A stretch of DNA of 64,000 nt, taken from positions 1 through 64,000 of the forward strand of contig NZ_JAGGKM010000003.1 in NCBI RefSeq assembly GCF_017873715.1, given 5' to 3'. The translations under genes and the position numbers were made by a program. This document shows, one piece after another, positions 8,143 through 17,255 of this stretch. The DNA comes from Cytobacillus luteolus. Its GTDB lineage: Bacteria; Bacillota; Bacilli; Bacillales; Bacillaceae_L. The first letter of the stretch is position 1. The number at the start of each line of letters is the position of its first letter. The notes beneath the pieces were generated by a model that searched no databases, had not been told where the DNA came from, and was given only the letters and a program-made list of their open reading frames with translations.

Positions 8143-8562
8143 ATGCCAACACCAAGTATGGAAGATTACATTGAACAAATATATATGTTAATTGAAGATA
8201 AAGGCTATGCAAGAGTTTCTGATATTGCCGAAGCTCTGTCAGTCCATCCCTCCTCAGTAACGAAAATGGTTCAGAAACTGGATAAAGATGAATATTTAAT
8301 ATATGAAAAATATAGAGGGCTAGTATTAACTACAAAGGGTAAAAAGATTGGAAAGAGATTGGTCTTTAGGCATGATTTATTAGAACAGTTTATGAAATTA
8401 ATTGGTGTTGATGATGATAAAATTTACAATGATGTAGAAGGAATTGAACATCATTTGAGTTGGAATGCGATTGATCGAATTGGAGATTTAGTTCAGTATT
8501 TTGAAGAAGATAATTCTAGAATTACTGAGTTACGAGATGTCCAAAAACGAAATGAAGAATAG
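8143..8562 (+). CDS. mntR: Manganese-dependent transcriptional regulator MntR
   Basis: A DtxR-family repressor that shuts off manganese uptake when Mn2+ binds. It has 139 residues: a winged helix at about 8-62, then the dimerisation domain. All metal ligands known from B. subtilis MntR are at identical positions: D8, E11, H77, E99, E102 and H103. The start at ATG 8143 has GGAGGAGA just upstream. A terminator whose 5' arm overlaps the stop codon follows. Confidence 0.95.
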   Translation: MPTPSMEDYIEQIYMLIEDKGYARVSDIAEALSVHPSSVTKMVQKLDKDEYLIYEKYRGLVLTTKGKKIGKRLVFRHDLLEQFMKLIGVDDDKIYNDVEGIEHHLSWNAIDRIGDLVQYFEEDNSRITELRDVQKRNEE

Positions 8563-8603
8563 TGTTTCAGGTTCAATCCTGATAACACTATTCTCTTTTT
8601 TTT
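8558..8603 (+). terminator. Terminator of mntR
   Basis: AATAGTGTT..TCAGG pairs with CCTGA..AACACTATT, and a T-rich tail follows. The stem begins inside the mntR stop codon. Confidence 0.85.
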
Positions 8604-8662
8604 GGTCTAATTCACCCCTCGTTTTGATACATATATATCAAAAGTACGAGGGGGATTTCTTA

Positions 8663-9541
8663 TTGTATATCGATGGTGTGTTTTCGGGAGGTGGGATAAA
8701 AGGATTTGCGTTAATTGGTGCATTTAAAGCAATCGAGGAAAAGGGGTTTAAGTTTAAGCGCTTAGCAGGAACGAGTGCAGGCTCACTTTTGGCAGCATTT
8801 ATTGCAGCGGGATATACAAGTTCGGAGATCATTGAATTGATGGATGAGATAAATATGAAGGAATTCCTGGATAAGCGAAAAACAGTTATTCCCTTCCCTT
8901 TTTCTAATTGGCTTTTATTATATTGGAAGCTAGGGCTTTATAAAGGATTTGTATTAGAAAAATGGATTGAAGAGAAGCTTGAAAAAAAGGGAGTGAAAAC
9001 ATTTGCTGATCTTCCCCATCAATCACTTCGTCTAGTTGCTTCTGACCTTACGAACGGTAAGATCCTTGTTTTACCAGATGGTTTGAAGCCGTACGGTATT
9101 AACCCAAGGACCTTTTCAGTTGCTAAAGCTGTGCGTATGAGCTGTAGCTTGCCCTATTTTTTTGACCCAATAAAACTATCCATAAAAGAGAACAAAAACA
9201 TTATTGTAGATGGAGCTGTGTTAAGTAATTTTCCAATTTGGCTTTTTGAAGAAGAAAAGAAGGCAAGACCATTATTGGGAATAAAATTGAGTACGAGCTA
9301 TACAGAGAAGCCTGCAAACCAAATAAATAACGCAATCCAGTTGTTTACGGCTCTATTTGAAACAATGAAAGATGCCCATGATGCACGCTACGTATCAAGA
9401 AGACATGAGAAAAATATCATCTTCATACCTTTAGAAGGAGATCTAACTACAGAATTTGACCTTACTGAAGAGAAAAAACAATCAATCATTAAAGTCGGGG
9501 AACAAAGAGCAGCAGACTTTTTGAAAAAATGGACATATTAA
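8663..9541 (+). CDS. yqhO: Patatin-like phospholipase YqhO
   Basis: A patatin-family serine hydrolase of 292 residues, probably acting on acyl lipids; the physiological substrate is unknown. It shows the oxyanion motif GGGIKG near the N-terminus, the nucleophile elbow GTSAG and the catalytic Asp in VDGAVLSN, which form the Ser-Asp dyad. The start is taken as TTG 8663, with GAGGGGG upstream. The frame stays open further upstream into mntR, but that part encodes a low-quality sequence running through the mntR terminator. In B. subtilis yqhO also adjoins mntR. Confidence 0.88.
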   Translation: MYIDGVFSGGGIKGFALIGAFKAIEEKGFKFKRLAGTSAGSLLAAFIAAGYTSSEIIELMDEINMKEFLDKRKTVIPFPFSNWLLLYWKLGLYKGFVLEKWIEEKLEKKGVKTFADLPHQSLRLVASDLTNGKILVLPDGLKPYGINPRTFSVAKAVRMSCSLPYFFDPIKLSIKENKNIIVDGAVLSNFPIWLFEEEKKARPLLGIKLSTSYTEKPANQINNAIQLFTALFETMKDAHDARYVSRRHEKNIIFIPLEGDLTTEFDLTEEKKQSIIKVGEQRAADFLKKWTY

Positions 9542-9551
9542 AAATAGAAAA

Positions 9552-9598
9552 AAAAAGAAGAATCAAGTTTTCTAAAAGAAAGCTCGATTCTTCTTTTT
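9552..9598. terminator. Bidirectional terminator between yqhO and yqhP
   Basis: AAAAAGAAGAATC and GATTCTTCTTTTT arms serve both converging genes. The end of the yqhP coding region lies inside the hairpin. Confidence 0.8.
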
Positions 9599-9973
9599 GC
9601 CTTTTTTTCCTTCAATAACAGTTAGGTGTGTTGGGGTCGATTTCTTCTTTGGTGTTGACGGTTGATTCGGCTTTTTTACACTTGTTAAACTCGCCTTTTT
9701 GTTTATTGAACCAAGTACATTACTTTTTCTACTTCCTTGGTCATTAAAACGCTTTGCGGATTGTTTGGCTGCTCTTAAATATGCAGAGTGTTCTTTTCCA
9801 CCAATTCGCCGTCTAACAAACCATTTATAAATAAGGAAGATAACAACACCAAAAAAAGCATAAATAGCTAGTTGTTTTAATAATTGCCCCGGCTCAAATA
9901 GTAGTGTAGATAAGAGGCCAAATACACTAAGACTAATGAGAACTAGAACAAAAATATTACGGCGACGATTCAA
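9572..9973 (-). CDS. yqhP: SA1362-family membrane protein YqhP
   Basis: A 133-residue protein of unknown function. It has two N-terminal membrane helices (about residues 6-24 and 31-50) followed by a strongly basic, Lys/Ser/Pro-rich tail that should lie in the cytoplasm. The family is conserved in Bacillales. TTG 9973 is taken as the start because AGGAGG lies 8 bp upstream; a GTG three codons earlier would overlap that site. The gene sits between yqhO and yqhR as in B. subtilis. Confidence 0.82.
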   Translation of the reverse strand: MNRRRNIFVLVLISLSVFGLLSTLLFEPGQLLKQLAIYAFFGVVIFLIYKWFVRRRIGGKEHSAYLRAAKQSAKRFNDQGSRKSNVLGSINKKASLTSVKKPNQPSTPKKKSTPTHLTVIEGKKGKKKNRAFF

Positions 9974-10224
9974 GAGAAACACCTCCTAACAGCTTTTTTT
10001 TAGTTTATTAAGTAAGACAACTTTAGTTGCCGATTATTAGTAAAATATTTCATTCTTTTTTATTTTTAACTTACTTTATATTTTACAGGAAAAAAGATGA
10101 AACAACTAGTGAGAACTATATGTATTTAGTATAACCATGATTTTCCTATTATAGACATAAATTGATTACACTTCATATTACGTTCAACACCTGGACATAC
10201 TAGCAAATGGAGGTGCTTAAAGAA

Positions 10225-10746
10225 ATGGTAGAAGCAAAGAAAAAGGATCCGGCTCTTGAGCAAAACAAAAAAGAAGAACCAATGTCAATTATGGCAAAAG
10301 TAATGGTTATCGGCTTGTGTGGAGGAATCTTTTGGAGTCTTTTAGGTTACCTTCTCTATATTTTTAATTTCACTAAGATAAGTCCTAATTTAGTATTACA
10401 GCCGTGGGCACTGGGTGATTGGAAAAACGGCCTTTATGGACAGTTTATGGGAATCTTTATCATTGGTTTACTATCGATAGGTGTTGCTCTTTTATATTAT
10501 GCTGTTTTAAGAAGGTTTGAAAAAATTTGGGTGAGTATGATATTTGGTATAGCGTTATGGGGATTTGTATTCTTTCTTTTAAATCCTATTTTTCCAGACC
10601 TAAAAAGTGTATGGGAACTTGGCAGAAACACAAATATTACAACAGTGTGCCTATACCTTTTATATGGTGTTTTTGTAGGTTATTCAATTTCATTTGAGGT
10701 AAACGATATCCAAAAACAAGGACAGAGTGTAACGTCAAATAGCTAG
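10225..10746 (+). CDS. yqhR: Four-helix membrane protein YqhR
   Basis: A 173-residue conserved membrane protein of unknown function. A charged, Lys/Glu-rich N-terminus is followed by four hydrophobic segments, at about residues 24-46, 69-92, 103-122 and 138-155. ATG 10225 has GGAGGTG 9 bp upstream; the ATG at 10207 would encode the ribosome site. A terminator-like hairpin separates it from aroQ. Confidence 0.82.
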   Translation: MVEAKKKDPALEQNKKEEPMSIMAKVMVIGLCGGIFWSLLGYLLYIFNFTKISPNLVLQPWALGDWKNGLYGQFMGIFIIGLLSIGVALLYYAVLRRFEKIWVSMIFGIALWGFVFFLLNPIFPDLKSVWELGRNTNITTVCLYLLYGVFVGYSISFEVNDIQKQGQSVTSNS

Positions 10747-10767
10747 GTATAAATAGTGTTTTATGTT

Positions 10768-10798
10768 AGAATGTTCTTTGACTGAACATTCTTTTTTT
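10768..10798 (+). terminator. Hairpin-T-tract between yqhR and aroQ
   Basis: AGAATGTTC and GAACATTCT form a perfect 9-bp stem followed by seven T. It ends 18 bp before the aroQ start and so probably ends or attenuates transcription arriving from yqhR. Confidence 0.8.
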
Positions 10799-10816
10799 AA
10801 CAAGGAGTTTATAATA

Positions 10817-11287
10817 ATGAAGCGCATACTTCTAATTAATGGTCCTAATTTAAATCGTTTAGGAAAACGTGAACCTCATATTTATGGTCATGCAACTTTG
10901 GATGATTTAGAAAAGGATTTAAGACTTTTTGCCAGTCAGATTGGCATTAACCTAGTTTGTGTTCAATCAAACCATGAAGGAGTCATTATTGACAAAATTC
11001 ATGAGGCTGGCGATACATATGATGGGGTTATTATTAACCCAGGCGCTTTTACACATTATAGCTATGCAATTCGCGATGCAATTGCAAGTATTACAATTCC
11101 GACAATTGAAGTTCATATTTCAAATGTGCATGCCCGTGAAGAGTTTCGACATACATCGGTTATTGCACCCGTCACGGTTGGCCAAATTGTAGGGTTAGGA
11201 CTATATGGTTATAATGTTGCAATTTTAGCGATGCTTGAAAAATTAGGGGGGAAAGTGGAGTATGTTAAAATTAGAGAAACTACGTGA
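10817..11287 (+). CDS. aroQ: Type II 3-dehydroquinate dehydratase
   Basis: Dehydrates 3-dehydroquinate to 3-dehydroshikimate in the shikimate pathway. It has 156 residues, close to the usual ~145-150. Conserved pieces are [16 protein letters not shown] with the catalytic Arg and Tyr, NPGAFTHYS, and [12 protein letters not shown] carrying the catalytic His. AAGGAG precedes ATG 10817. Its 3' end overlaps the next gene by 26 bp, which suggests translational coupling. Confidence 0.95.
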   Translation: MKRILLINGPNLNRLGKREPHIYGHATLDDLEKDLRLFASQIGINLVCVQSNHEGVIIDKIHEAGDTYDGVIINPGAFTHYSYAIRDAIASITIPTIEVHISNVHAREEFRHTSVIAPVTVGQIVGLGLYGYNVAILAMLEKLGGKVEYVKIRETT

Positions 11288-12326
11288 AAGCTTTAAGAAT
11301 CATAGTGTAGATGGATTACTTATTACAAATGCTTATAACAGACGTTATATGACAGAATTTACAGGAACCGCTGGTGTAGCACTAGTATCTGAAACGAAAG
11401 CTGTGTTTATCACAGATTTCAGATATGTAGAACAAGCAAATAAACAAATTGAGCATTTTGAAATTGTACAGCATAAAGGCCCAATTATTGAAGAGGTTGC
11501 AAAACAGGCTGCTGAAATGGGTCTTAAAAAGCTTGGCTTTGAACAAGATGATTTAACATTTGCTACATATAAAGCGTATGAAAAGGAAGTAAATGCAGAA
11601 TTTGTTCCTGTTTCTGGTGCTATTGAAAAGTTGCGCTTGATTAAGTCTGAATCAGAGATTAAGATATTAAAGGAAGCAGCAGAGATTGCAGATGCGGCTT
11701 ATTCTCACATTCTTAAATATATTCGAGCGGGAATCACTGAGCTAGATGTATCAAATGAACTTGAATTCTTTATGAGAAAAAATGGAGCGATTTCTTCTTC
11801 TTTTGATATTATTGTTGCTTCAGGCTATCGTTCTGCATTGCCACACGGTGTTGCTAGTGACAAAATCATCGAAAAAGGTGATTTTGTAACGTTAGACTTT
11901 GGGGCTTATTACAAAGGTTATTGTTCAGATATTACGAGAACACTAGCTGTAGGAGAACCAAGTGAAGAGCTTAAGAAAATCTATAATATTGTCTTAGAAG
12001 CTCAACTTCGTGGTATGGCTGGTATTAAGCCAGGAATGACAGGAAAAGAAGCTGATGCATTAACTCGTGATTACATCACAGAACATGGCTACGGAGAGTA
12101 TTTTGGACATTCAACTGGTCATGGTTTAGGAATGGAAGTACATGAGCAGCCTTCACTATCTGTGAAAGCAGATTCTGCCGTATTAGAGCCAGGCATGGTT
12201 GTAACAGTTGAACCAGGAATCTATGTTGCAGGTCTTGGTGGCGTAAGAATTGAGGATGATACAGTTATTACACCGAATGGCAATGAATCGCTTACCTATT
12301 CTACAAAAGAATTAATTATTTTATAA
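11262..12326 (+). CDS. yqhT: Xaa-Pro peptidase family protein YqhT
   Basis: An M24 metallopeptidase of 354 residues that should remove or split residues N-terminal to proline. The creatinase N-domain spans about 1-120 and the pita-bread catalytic domain 130-350. Metal ligands are seen in [18 protein letters not shown] (two Asp), the His of [17 protein letters not shown] (Glu) and GVRIEDD (Glu). It overlaps aroQ and precedes efp. EF-P relieves ribosome stalling at polyproline, so the Pro-peptidase neighbour is suggestive, and the order is conserved in Bacillus. Confidence 0.92.
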   Translation: MLKLEKLRESFKNHSVDGLLITNAYNRRYMTEFTGTAGVALVSETKAVFITDFRYVEQANKQIEHFEIVQHKGPIIEEVAKQAAEMGLKKLGFEQDDLTFATYKAYEKEVNAEFVPVSGAIEKLRLIKSESEIKILKEAAEIADAAYSHILKYIRAGITELDVSNELEFFMRKNGAISSSFDIIVASGYRSALPHGVASDKIIEKGDFVTLDFGAYYKGYCSDITRTLAVGEPSEELKKIYNIVLEAQLRGMAGIKPGMTGKEADALTRDYITEHGYGEYFGHSTGHGLGMEVHEQPSLSVKADSAVLEPGMVVTVEPGIYVAGLGGVRIEDDTVITPNGNESLTYSTKELIIL

Positions 12327-12381
12327 AATGAATTAAGAAATAGATTTTCTTGGATTCATAATCATTAGGAGGATTTTTTGC

Positions 12382-12939
12382 ATGATTTCAGTAAATGATT
12401 TTCGTACAGGTTTAACAATTGAAGTGGATGGTGGAATCTGGAGAGTAATGGATTTTCAACACGTAAAACCTGGTAAAGGCGCAGCATTCGTGCGTTCGAA
12501 GTTACGTAATTTAAGAACAGGTTCTGTACAAGAGAAAACTTTCCGTGCTGGTGAAAAAGTAGCAAAAGCTCAAATCGAAAACCGTAAAATGCAGTACTTA
12601 TATGCAAACGGAGATCAACATGTATTCATGGATACAGATACATATGATCAAATTGAATTACCGGCAAACCAAATCGAGTATGAGTTGAAATTCTTAAAAG
12701 AAAACATGGAAGTTTATATTATGACATTCGGAATTGAAACTCTTGGAGTGGAACTTCCGAACACAGTTGAACTTAAAGTTGCTGAAACTGAGCCTGGTAT
12801 CAAAGGTGACACTGCTTCTGGTGGATCTAAACCAGCAATCATGGAAACTGGCTTAACTGTAAACGTACCATTCTTCATCAACGAAGGCGATGTACTAATT
12901 GTCAACACAACAGACAGCTCTTACGTGTCACGTGCTTAA
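12382..12939 (+). CDS. efp: Elongation factor P
   Basis: Binds the ribosome between P and E sites and rescues stalling at consecutive prolines. It has 185 residues: an N-terminal KOW-like domain and two OB domains. Lys32 in VKPGKGAAF is the residue that carries the 5-aminopentanol modification in B. subtilis. AGGAGG lies 9 bp before ATG. A terminator follows 18 bp after the stop. Confidence 0.97.
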   Translation: MISVNDFRTGLTIEVDGGIWRVMDFQHVKPGKGAAFVRSKLRNLRTGSVQEKTFRAGEKVAKAQIENRKMQYLYANGDQHVFMDTDTYDQIELPANQIEYELKFLKENMEVYIMTFGIETLGVELPNTVELKVAETEPGIKGDTASGGSKPAIMETGLTVNVPFFINEGDVLIVNTTDSSYVSRA

Positions 12940-12957
12940 TTAAATAACTTTTAAATG

Positions 12958-12988
12958 AACCCATCCTAGTTGATGGGTTTTTTGTTTT
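12958..12988 (+). terminator. Terminator of efp
   Basis: AACCCATC and GATGGGTT arms with a six-base loop, then a T run. Confidence 0.88.
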
Positions 12989-13002
12989 TCACTTTGAACT
13001 TT

Positions 13003-13132
13003 GACCGTTCCTTTCCGCTGCAGGCACTTGCTTTCCGCGGGGAGGAAGTCGAGCCTCCTCAACGTTCCGTCTGCGGGGTCTCGACCTTTCCTCTACTTCC
13101 CGCAGGAGTCAAGTGCCTTCCGCTCCAATCCA
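13003..13132. repeat. Palindromic element, copy 1 (type I, inverted orientation)
   Basis: A G/C-rich imperfect palindrome between efp and yqhV. GGCACTTG at the left pairs with CAAGTGCC at the right. Inside are CCGCGGGGAGG, GAGCCTCCTC, GGGGTCTCGAC and CCCGCAGGAGTC, shared with five other copies in the window. Here the element is inverted relative to copy 3. No protein is credible from it. From 13133 to 13256 I see nothing further. Confidence 0.85.
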
Positions 13133-13256
13133 CTATATTACTTAATATGAAGTATTAAGAATCCATAGGAGAAGATAAAATATCAAACTCAAAAGATTAG
13201 TAACAAGTAAAATTCGAAAAATAACTTAGTTACACCTATACCATTGTTCAAGTGGG

Positions 13257-13382
13257 GGTTATTCGCTAAAATCCACGAGACTCCTGCGGGAGATGCGCGT
13301 CAAAGGGAGACCCCGCAGGAGCGTAGCGACGAGGAGGCTCCCGGACCGCCCGCGGAAAGCGAGTGGATTTTAGCGAATAACC
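13257..13382. repeat. Palindromic element, copy 2 (type II)
   Basis: 126 bp bounded by a perfect 20-bp inverted repeat, GGTTATTCGCTAAAATCCAC and its complement at 13363-13382. The core contains ACTCCTGCGGGAG, GAGACCCCGCAG, GAGGAGGCTC and CCGCGGAAAGC. It is near-identical to copy 5 at 36472. Confidence 0.9.
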
Positions 13383-13423
13383 AACAATATACAACTAAAA
13401 TCTGAATAATGAGTAATCTGTTT

Positions 13424-13450
13424 AGACCTACCCCACCAGTAGGTCTTTTT
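13424..13450 (+). terminator. Orphan terminator upstream of yqhV
   Basis: AGACCTAC and GTAGGTCT form an 8-bp stem followed by TTTT. No gene ends nearby; the closest upstream element is palindromic copy 2, so it may end a transcript of that element. A second hairpin with arms TTGTTCAAA/TTTGAACAA lies at 13531-13553, before the yqhV ribosome site. Confidence 0.6.
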
Positions 13451-13578
13451 ACTATCCTTAAAATTTTCTCGTCTTAAATCCTCTCTTTCTGCATAGGTTG
13501 TACAAAACGAAAAATTTGATGGATGAGTGCTTGTTCAAAATGTGTTTGAACAACCTCTTAAAGAAAGTGGAGGACGTT

Positions 13579-13860
13579 ATGAAAAGGTGGATATCGTTAA
13601 TAGAAACGAGTGTTTTATCAATGGCTGGACTCCGAATATTGTCAGGGACACTTGAGATTACGGCTGCAATTCTAATGTTAATTTTTAATGATCCCAAAAA
13701 GGCACTTGCGATTAATGCACTTCTTGCCATTGTGGGACCAGTCGTCTTGGTTACAACAATGACAATTGGCTTACTTTCTGTGGCTGATGATCTCTCTTTT
13801 TCTAAGCTTTTCTTTGTTGGACTAGGTGTAGCTCTCATTCTATTTGGAATCTATAAATAA
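13579..13860 (+). CDS. yqhV: Membrane protein YqhV
   Basis: A 93-residue DUF2619-type protein with three hydrophobic segments (about residues 17-37, 43-69 and 76-91). Its role is unknown. It sits directly before the spoIIIA operon, as in B. subtilis, so a sporulation connection is often considered but not shown here. ATG 13579 has GTGGAGGA upstream; earlier in-frame starts lie in a hairpin. Confidence 0.8.
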   Translation: MKRWISLIETSVLSMAGLRILSGTLEITAAILMLIFNDPKKALAINALLAIVGPVVLVTTMTIGLLSVADDLSFSKLFFVGLGVALILFGIYK

Positions 13861-13890
13861 GTGAAACTAGCTCTCTAAGGTTAAGAAAGT

Positions 13891-13919
13891 GTAATAATGT
13901 GGCCAAGCCTGCATAAATT
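13891..13919 (+). promoter_or_regulatory. Candidate sigma-E promoter of spoIIIA
   Basis: GTAATAAT (-35), a 13-bp spacer and CATAAATT (-10) fit the mother-cell sigma-E consensus. It lies 36 bp before the spoIIIAA start. The operon is sigma-E-dependent in B. subtilis. Confidence 0.5.
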
Positions 13920-13954
13920 GAAGTAACAATAGGATTTTTAAAGGAGTGGAAGGA

Positions 13955-14875
13955 ATGGAAGAAGTCCTAAGTGTGTTGCCAAAATCAATTTCGTCACAGC
14001 TCATGTCTTACTCTCTTTCCGAACAGGAAAGAATTGAGGAGGTACGCGTTAGGGTTTCAAGGCCACTTGAAGTCATCATTAGTGGCAACCCCCATTTTCA
14101 TAAGTATATCATCACACCTGAAGATGGAATGCAACTTCTAAATAAGCTAAGCCACTATTCAATTTATACTCTTGAAGAGGAATTAAAGCGTGGCTATGTC
14201 ACCATTCAAGGTGGCCATAGGGTTGGACTAGCTGGGAAGGTCATAACTGAAAACGCACGGGTAAAGGTAATCCGTGATGTGACCTCCTTTAATATACGAA
14301 TTGCAAAACAAAAAATTGGGATTGCAAATTCGCTCCTCCCCTATTTATACAATGACGATTGGAAAAACACGATGATTATCGGACCACCTCAGACTGGAAA
14401 GACGACATTGCTTCGTGATATTGCCCGAGCAATAAGCTGTGGTGAACCACAATTTGGTATCAGTTCAAAAAAAGTTGGTATAGTCGATGAGCGGTCAGAG
14501 ATCGCAGGCTGTGTAAAGGGAATTCCGCAGCATCAATTGGGTAATCGAATCGATGTATTAGATTCATGTCCGAAAGCTGAGGGAATGATGATGATGATTC
14601 GTTCTATGAGTCCAGATGTCATCGTTGTTGATGAAATTGGACGAGTTGAAGATAGTGAAGCCATATTAGAAGCTGTAAACGCAGGGGTTAGCATGGTGGT
14701 AACAGTTCATGGGCATCAACTAAGTGATCTTTACAAGCGACCATCTCTAAGACCCCTATTAGAAATTGGTGTATTCGAGCGGTTCATAGAATTGACACGA
14801 TCACAAGGACCTGGAACTGTAAAAAATATTTTAAATGAAGCGGGTCATATATTGAATGAAGTGAGAGTGACATAG
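13955..14875 (+). CDS. spoIIIAA: Stage III sporulation protein AA (secretion-type ATPase)
   Basis: An ATPase resembling type II/IV secretion and pilus motors. It is thought to energise the SpoIIIA-SpoIIQ channel between mother cell and forespore. It has 306 residues. Walker A is GPPQTGKTT (near residue 148) and the Walker B region is VIVVDEIG, with a His-containing VHGH motif after it. ATG 13955 has AAGGAG 8 bp upstream; the GTG at 13946 overlaps that site. It is the first gene of the eight-gene operon. Confidence 0.95.
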   Translation: MEEVLSVLPKSISSQLMSYSLSEQERIEEVRVRVSRPLEVIISGNPHFHKYIITPEDGMQLLNKLSHYSIYTLEEELKRGYVTIQGGHRVGLAGKVITENARVKVIRDVTSFNIRIAKQKIGIANSLLPYLYNDDWKNTMIIGPPQTGKTTLLRDIARAISCGEPQFGISSKKVGIVDERSEIAGCVKGIPQHQLGNRIDVLDSCPKAEGMMMMIRSMSPDVIVVDEIGRVEDSEAILEAVNAGVSMVVTVHGHQLSDLYKRPSLRPLLEIGVFERFIELTRSQGPGTVKNILNEAGHILNEVRVT

Positions 14876-14876
14876 A

Positions 14877-15389
14877 ATGAAATTACTCGGTGCAATCATT
14901 ATTTTAGTTGCAGCTACTTGGACGGGATTTGAAGCAGCAAGACATTTAAGTGAGCGGCCACGTCAACTTAGACAGCTAAAAGCTGCACTTCAAGCATTGG
15001 AGGCTGAAATTATGTATGGACATGTTCCTTTGCATGAAGCAGCGATTCATCTGGCTAAGCAGATGCCTAAACCATTAACTTGGTTTTTTGAGGGGTTTGC
15101 CAAAAAACTAATTGATGGTGAGACAAGTGTGAAGCAGGCATGGGATAAAAGCTTGGAGGAAGTTTGGAAGTTCACCGCTTTGAAGCAAGGTGAACAAGAG
15201 GTTTTGAAACAGTTTGGTGAAACACTTGGTCAGCATGACCGAAATGCACAACAAAAGCATATCATTCTAGCTCTTACACATTTAGAGAGGGAAGAAAGTG
15301 AAGCTAGAGAAAAGCAGGCACGTTATGAAAAGATGGTCAAAAGTTTAGGCTTTTTAACAGGGCTTTTGCTAGTGATTTTATTGATGTAG
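14877..15389 (+). CDS. spoIIIAB: Stage III sporulation protein AB
   Basis: A 170-residue membrane protein. An N-terminal helix (about 3-20) and a C-terminal helix (about 152-169) flank a soluble helical domain related to type II secretion GspF-like proteins. It is part of the mother-cell side of the SpoIIIA-SpoIIQ complex. It begins 1 bp after the spoIIIAA stop, so translation is coupled. Confidence 0.93.
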   Translation: MKLLGAIIILVAATWTGFEAARHLSERPRQLRQLKAALQALEAEIMYGHVPLHEAAIHLAKQMPKPLTWFFEGFAKKLIDGETSVKQAWDKSLEEVWKFTALKQGEQEVLKQFGETLGQHDRNAQQKHIILALTHLEREESEAREKQARYEKMVKSLGFLTGLLLVILLM

Positions 15390-15410
15390 GTATTAGGGGG
15401 AGAAGAGCAA

Positions 15411-15617
15411 ATGGGAGTCGATGTAAATATCATTTTTCAGATAGCGGGTGTTGGAATTGTAGTTGCATTTCTCCACACAATTTTGGATCAGATGGGAAAG
15501 AAAGAGTATGCTCAATGGGTTACTCTACTGGGCTTTATATATATTCTCTTCATGGTAGCAACAATTGTTGATGATTTATTTAAAAAGATAAAAGCTGTGT
15601 TTCTCTTTCAGGGATAA
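15411..15617 (+). CDS. spoIIIAC: Stage III sporulation protein AC
   Basis: A 68-residue, two-helix membrane protein with helices at about 7-27 and 34-55. It is highly conserved among spore formers and has a segment in common with SpoIIIAD. GGGGGAG precedes the ATG. It is the third gene of the operon. Confidence 0.93.
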   Translation: MGVDVNIIFQIAGVGIVVAFLHTILDQMGKKEYAQWVTLLGFIYILFMVATIVDDLFKKIKAVFLFQG

Positions 15618-15631
15618 AGGGGGGCTCTGTC

Positions 15632-16021
15632 ATTGAAATTCTTCAAATCGTAGGACTAGGATTAATAGCAACTTTCCTAGCATTAATCGTTAAAGAACAA
15701 AAGCCCACTTTTGCTTTTATGCTCGTTGTATTTGTTGGTTGCGTCATTTTTTTATTTTTAATTGATCAAGTATACGAGATTATAAGAATGCTAGAAAAAA
15801 TAGCATTAAATGCAAATGTCAACATGGTATATGTTGAGACAATTTTAAAAATCATCGGTATTGCCTACATCGCCGAGTTTGGAGCGCAAATTACGAAAGA
15901 TGCGGGCCAAGGTGCGATCGCTTCTAAAATTGAATTAGGTGGAAAAATATTAATATTGGCAATGGCAATACCAATCCTTACTGTCATCATCGAAACAATC
16001 ATTGGTCTAATACCTAGATAA
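15632..16021 (+). CDS. spoIIIAD: Stage III sporulation protein AD, probable ATT start
   Basis: A 129-residue protein with several membrane helices, matching SpoIIIAD throughout: VGLGLIATFLALIVKEQKP, then IEKIALNANVNMVYVETILK-type sequence. The first in-frame ATG/GTG/TTG is ATG 15719, which would delete the conserved first 29 residues including the first helix. ATT 15632 lies 7 bp after AAGGGGGG and yields the N-terminus expected from the B. subtilis protein. I therefore annotate an AUU start; a base error at the start codon is the alternative. Confidence 0.85.
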   Translation: MEILQIVGLGLIATFLALIVKEQKPTFAFMLVVFVGCVIFLFLIDQVYEIIRMLEKIALNANVNMVYVETILKIIGIAYIAEFGAQITKDAGQGAIASKIELGGKILILAMAIPILTVIIETIIGLIPR

Positions 16022-16066
16022 ACGTGATTAGGCACCACTGCTTCTTTAAAATCTGGGGGTGATACG

Positions 16067-17239
16067 TTGAAGCGAGCTCTTACAGTCATTCTACCTATGT
16101 TAGTATTCTTACTATTTTTTATTCCAGACAATGTACAAGCTTCTCCCCCACAGCAGGATCTAGTAGATAAACAATTAGAAAAGCTTGGAATTGAAGAAAT
16201 TAAACGATATTGGGAAGAAATCACTACCGTATATGGTGGTTTTCTACCAGAGAGTCAAAAAGGAAGTTTAGTCGACTTCATAAGTGGAGAAAAGAAATTC
16301 TCAATTAAAGAATGGCTCATTGGATTTCTTAAATATCTATTCTATGAATTGTTAGCGAATGGAAAACTCTTAAGTACATTGATTATGCTTACCATTTTCA
16401 GCATGTTTCTCCAAACATTACAAAATTCATTTGAGAAAAGTACAGTAAGCAAAGTCGCATATGCATTAGTGTATATGGTGCTAATAATCATTGCATTAAA
16501 TAGTTTTAGAGTAGCCATTTCTTATGCTGAAGAAGCCATCTCAACAATGACGAATTTTATTCTCGCGTTAGTGCCACTATTGCTTGCATTAATGGCCTCA
16601 TCAGGTGGACTTATATCAGCAGCCTTCTTTCATCCAATTATTATTTTCTTAATGAACACGAGTGGATTACTAATTCAATATGTCGTGTTGCCTCTTCTCT
16701 TTTTATCAGCATTACTAAGTATTGTGAGTACATTGAGTGATCATTACAAGGTGACCCAGCTCGCACAGTTAATACGAAATATTAGTATAGGTTTATTAGG
16801 AACGTTTTTGACAATCTTCTTAGGTGTTATTTCCGTACAAGGGGCATCTGCAGCTGTATCGGATGGAATTACCATTCGAACAGCCAAATTTATTACTGGA
16901 AACTTTGTACCTGTCATTGGACGAATGTTTACAGATGCTACTGACACAATTATCAGTGCATCCGTCCTATTAAAAAATACAGTAGGTATCGTGGGAGTAG
17001 CGATTCTCTTGTTATTAGCTGCCTTTCCGGCAATTAAGATATTGTCTTTAGCCTTAATCTATAAAATTGCTGCCGCTTTGTTACAACCATTAGGTGGGGG
17101 ACCGGTTATTGCGTGTCTAGATATTATTAGTAAAAGTGTCATCTATATTTTTGCTGCACTTGCAATTGTATCTCTCATGTTTTTCTTAAGTATGACAGTG
17201 ATTATTGCTGCTGGGAACCTGACAATGATGGTCCGATAG
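16067..17239 (+). CDS. spoIIIAE: Stage III sporulation protein AE
   Basis: A 390-residue polytopic membrane protein. It has an N-terminal signal-like helix (about 4-24), an extracytoplasmic segment, then about six to seven hydrophobic helices from residue 95 onward. It is a likely channel-forming or gating component of the SpoIIIA apparatus. The start is TTG 16067 with GGGGGTGA upstream. Confidence 0.93.
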   Translation: MKRALTVILPMLVFLLFFIPDNVQASPPQQDLVDKQLEKLGIEEIKRYWEEITTVYGGFLPESQKGSLVDFISGEKKFSIKEWLIGFLKYLFYELLANGKLLSTLIMLTIFSMFLQTLQNSFEKSTVSKVAYALVYMVLIIIALNSFRVAISYAEEAISTMTNFILALVPLLLALMASSGGLISAAFFHPIIIFLMNTSGLLIQYVVLPLLFLSALLSIVSTLSDHYKVTQLAQLIRNISIGLLGTFLTIFLGVISVQGASAAVSDGITIRTAKFITGNFVPVIGRMFTDATDTIISASVLLKNTVGIVGVAILLLLAAFPAIKILSLALIYKIAAALLQPLGGGPVIACLDIISKSVIYIFAALAIVSLMFFLSMTVIIAAGNLTMMVR

Positions 17240-17255
17240 TGAAGGAGGTGGAAGA

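Noticed and set aside
8501-8662. N-terminal extension of the patatin gene overlapping mntR
   Set aside because: It would read through the mntR terminator in another frame, and the family N-terminus (the GGGIKG region) begins right after TTG 8663.
12970-13158. 62-aa plus-strand reading frame; likewise 30448-30678, 36420-36623, 36481-36777 and 47435-47692
   Set aside because: These frames run through the G/C-rich palindromic elements, have no ribosome site and are just by-products of their low stop density.
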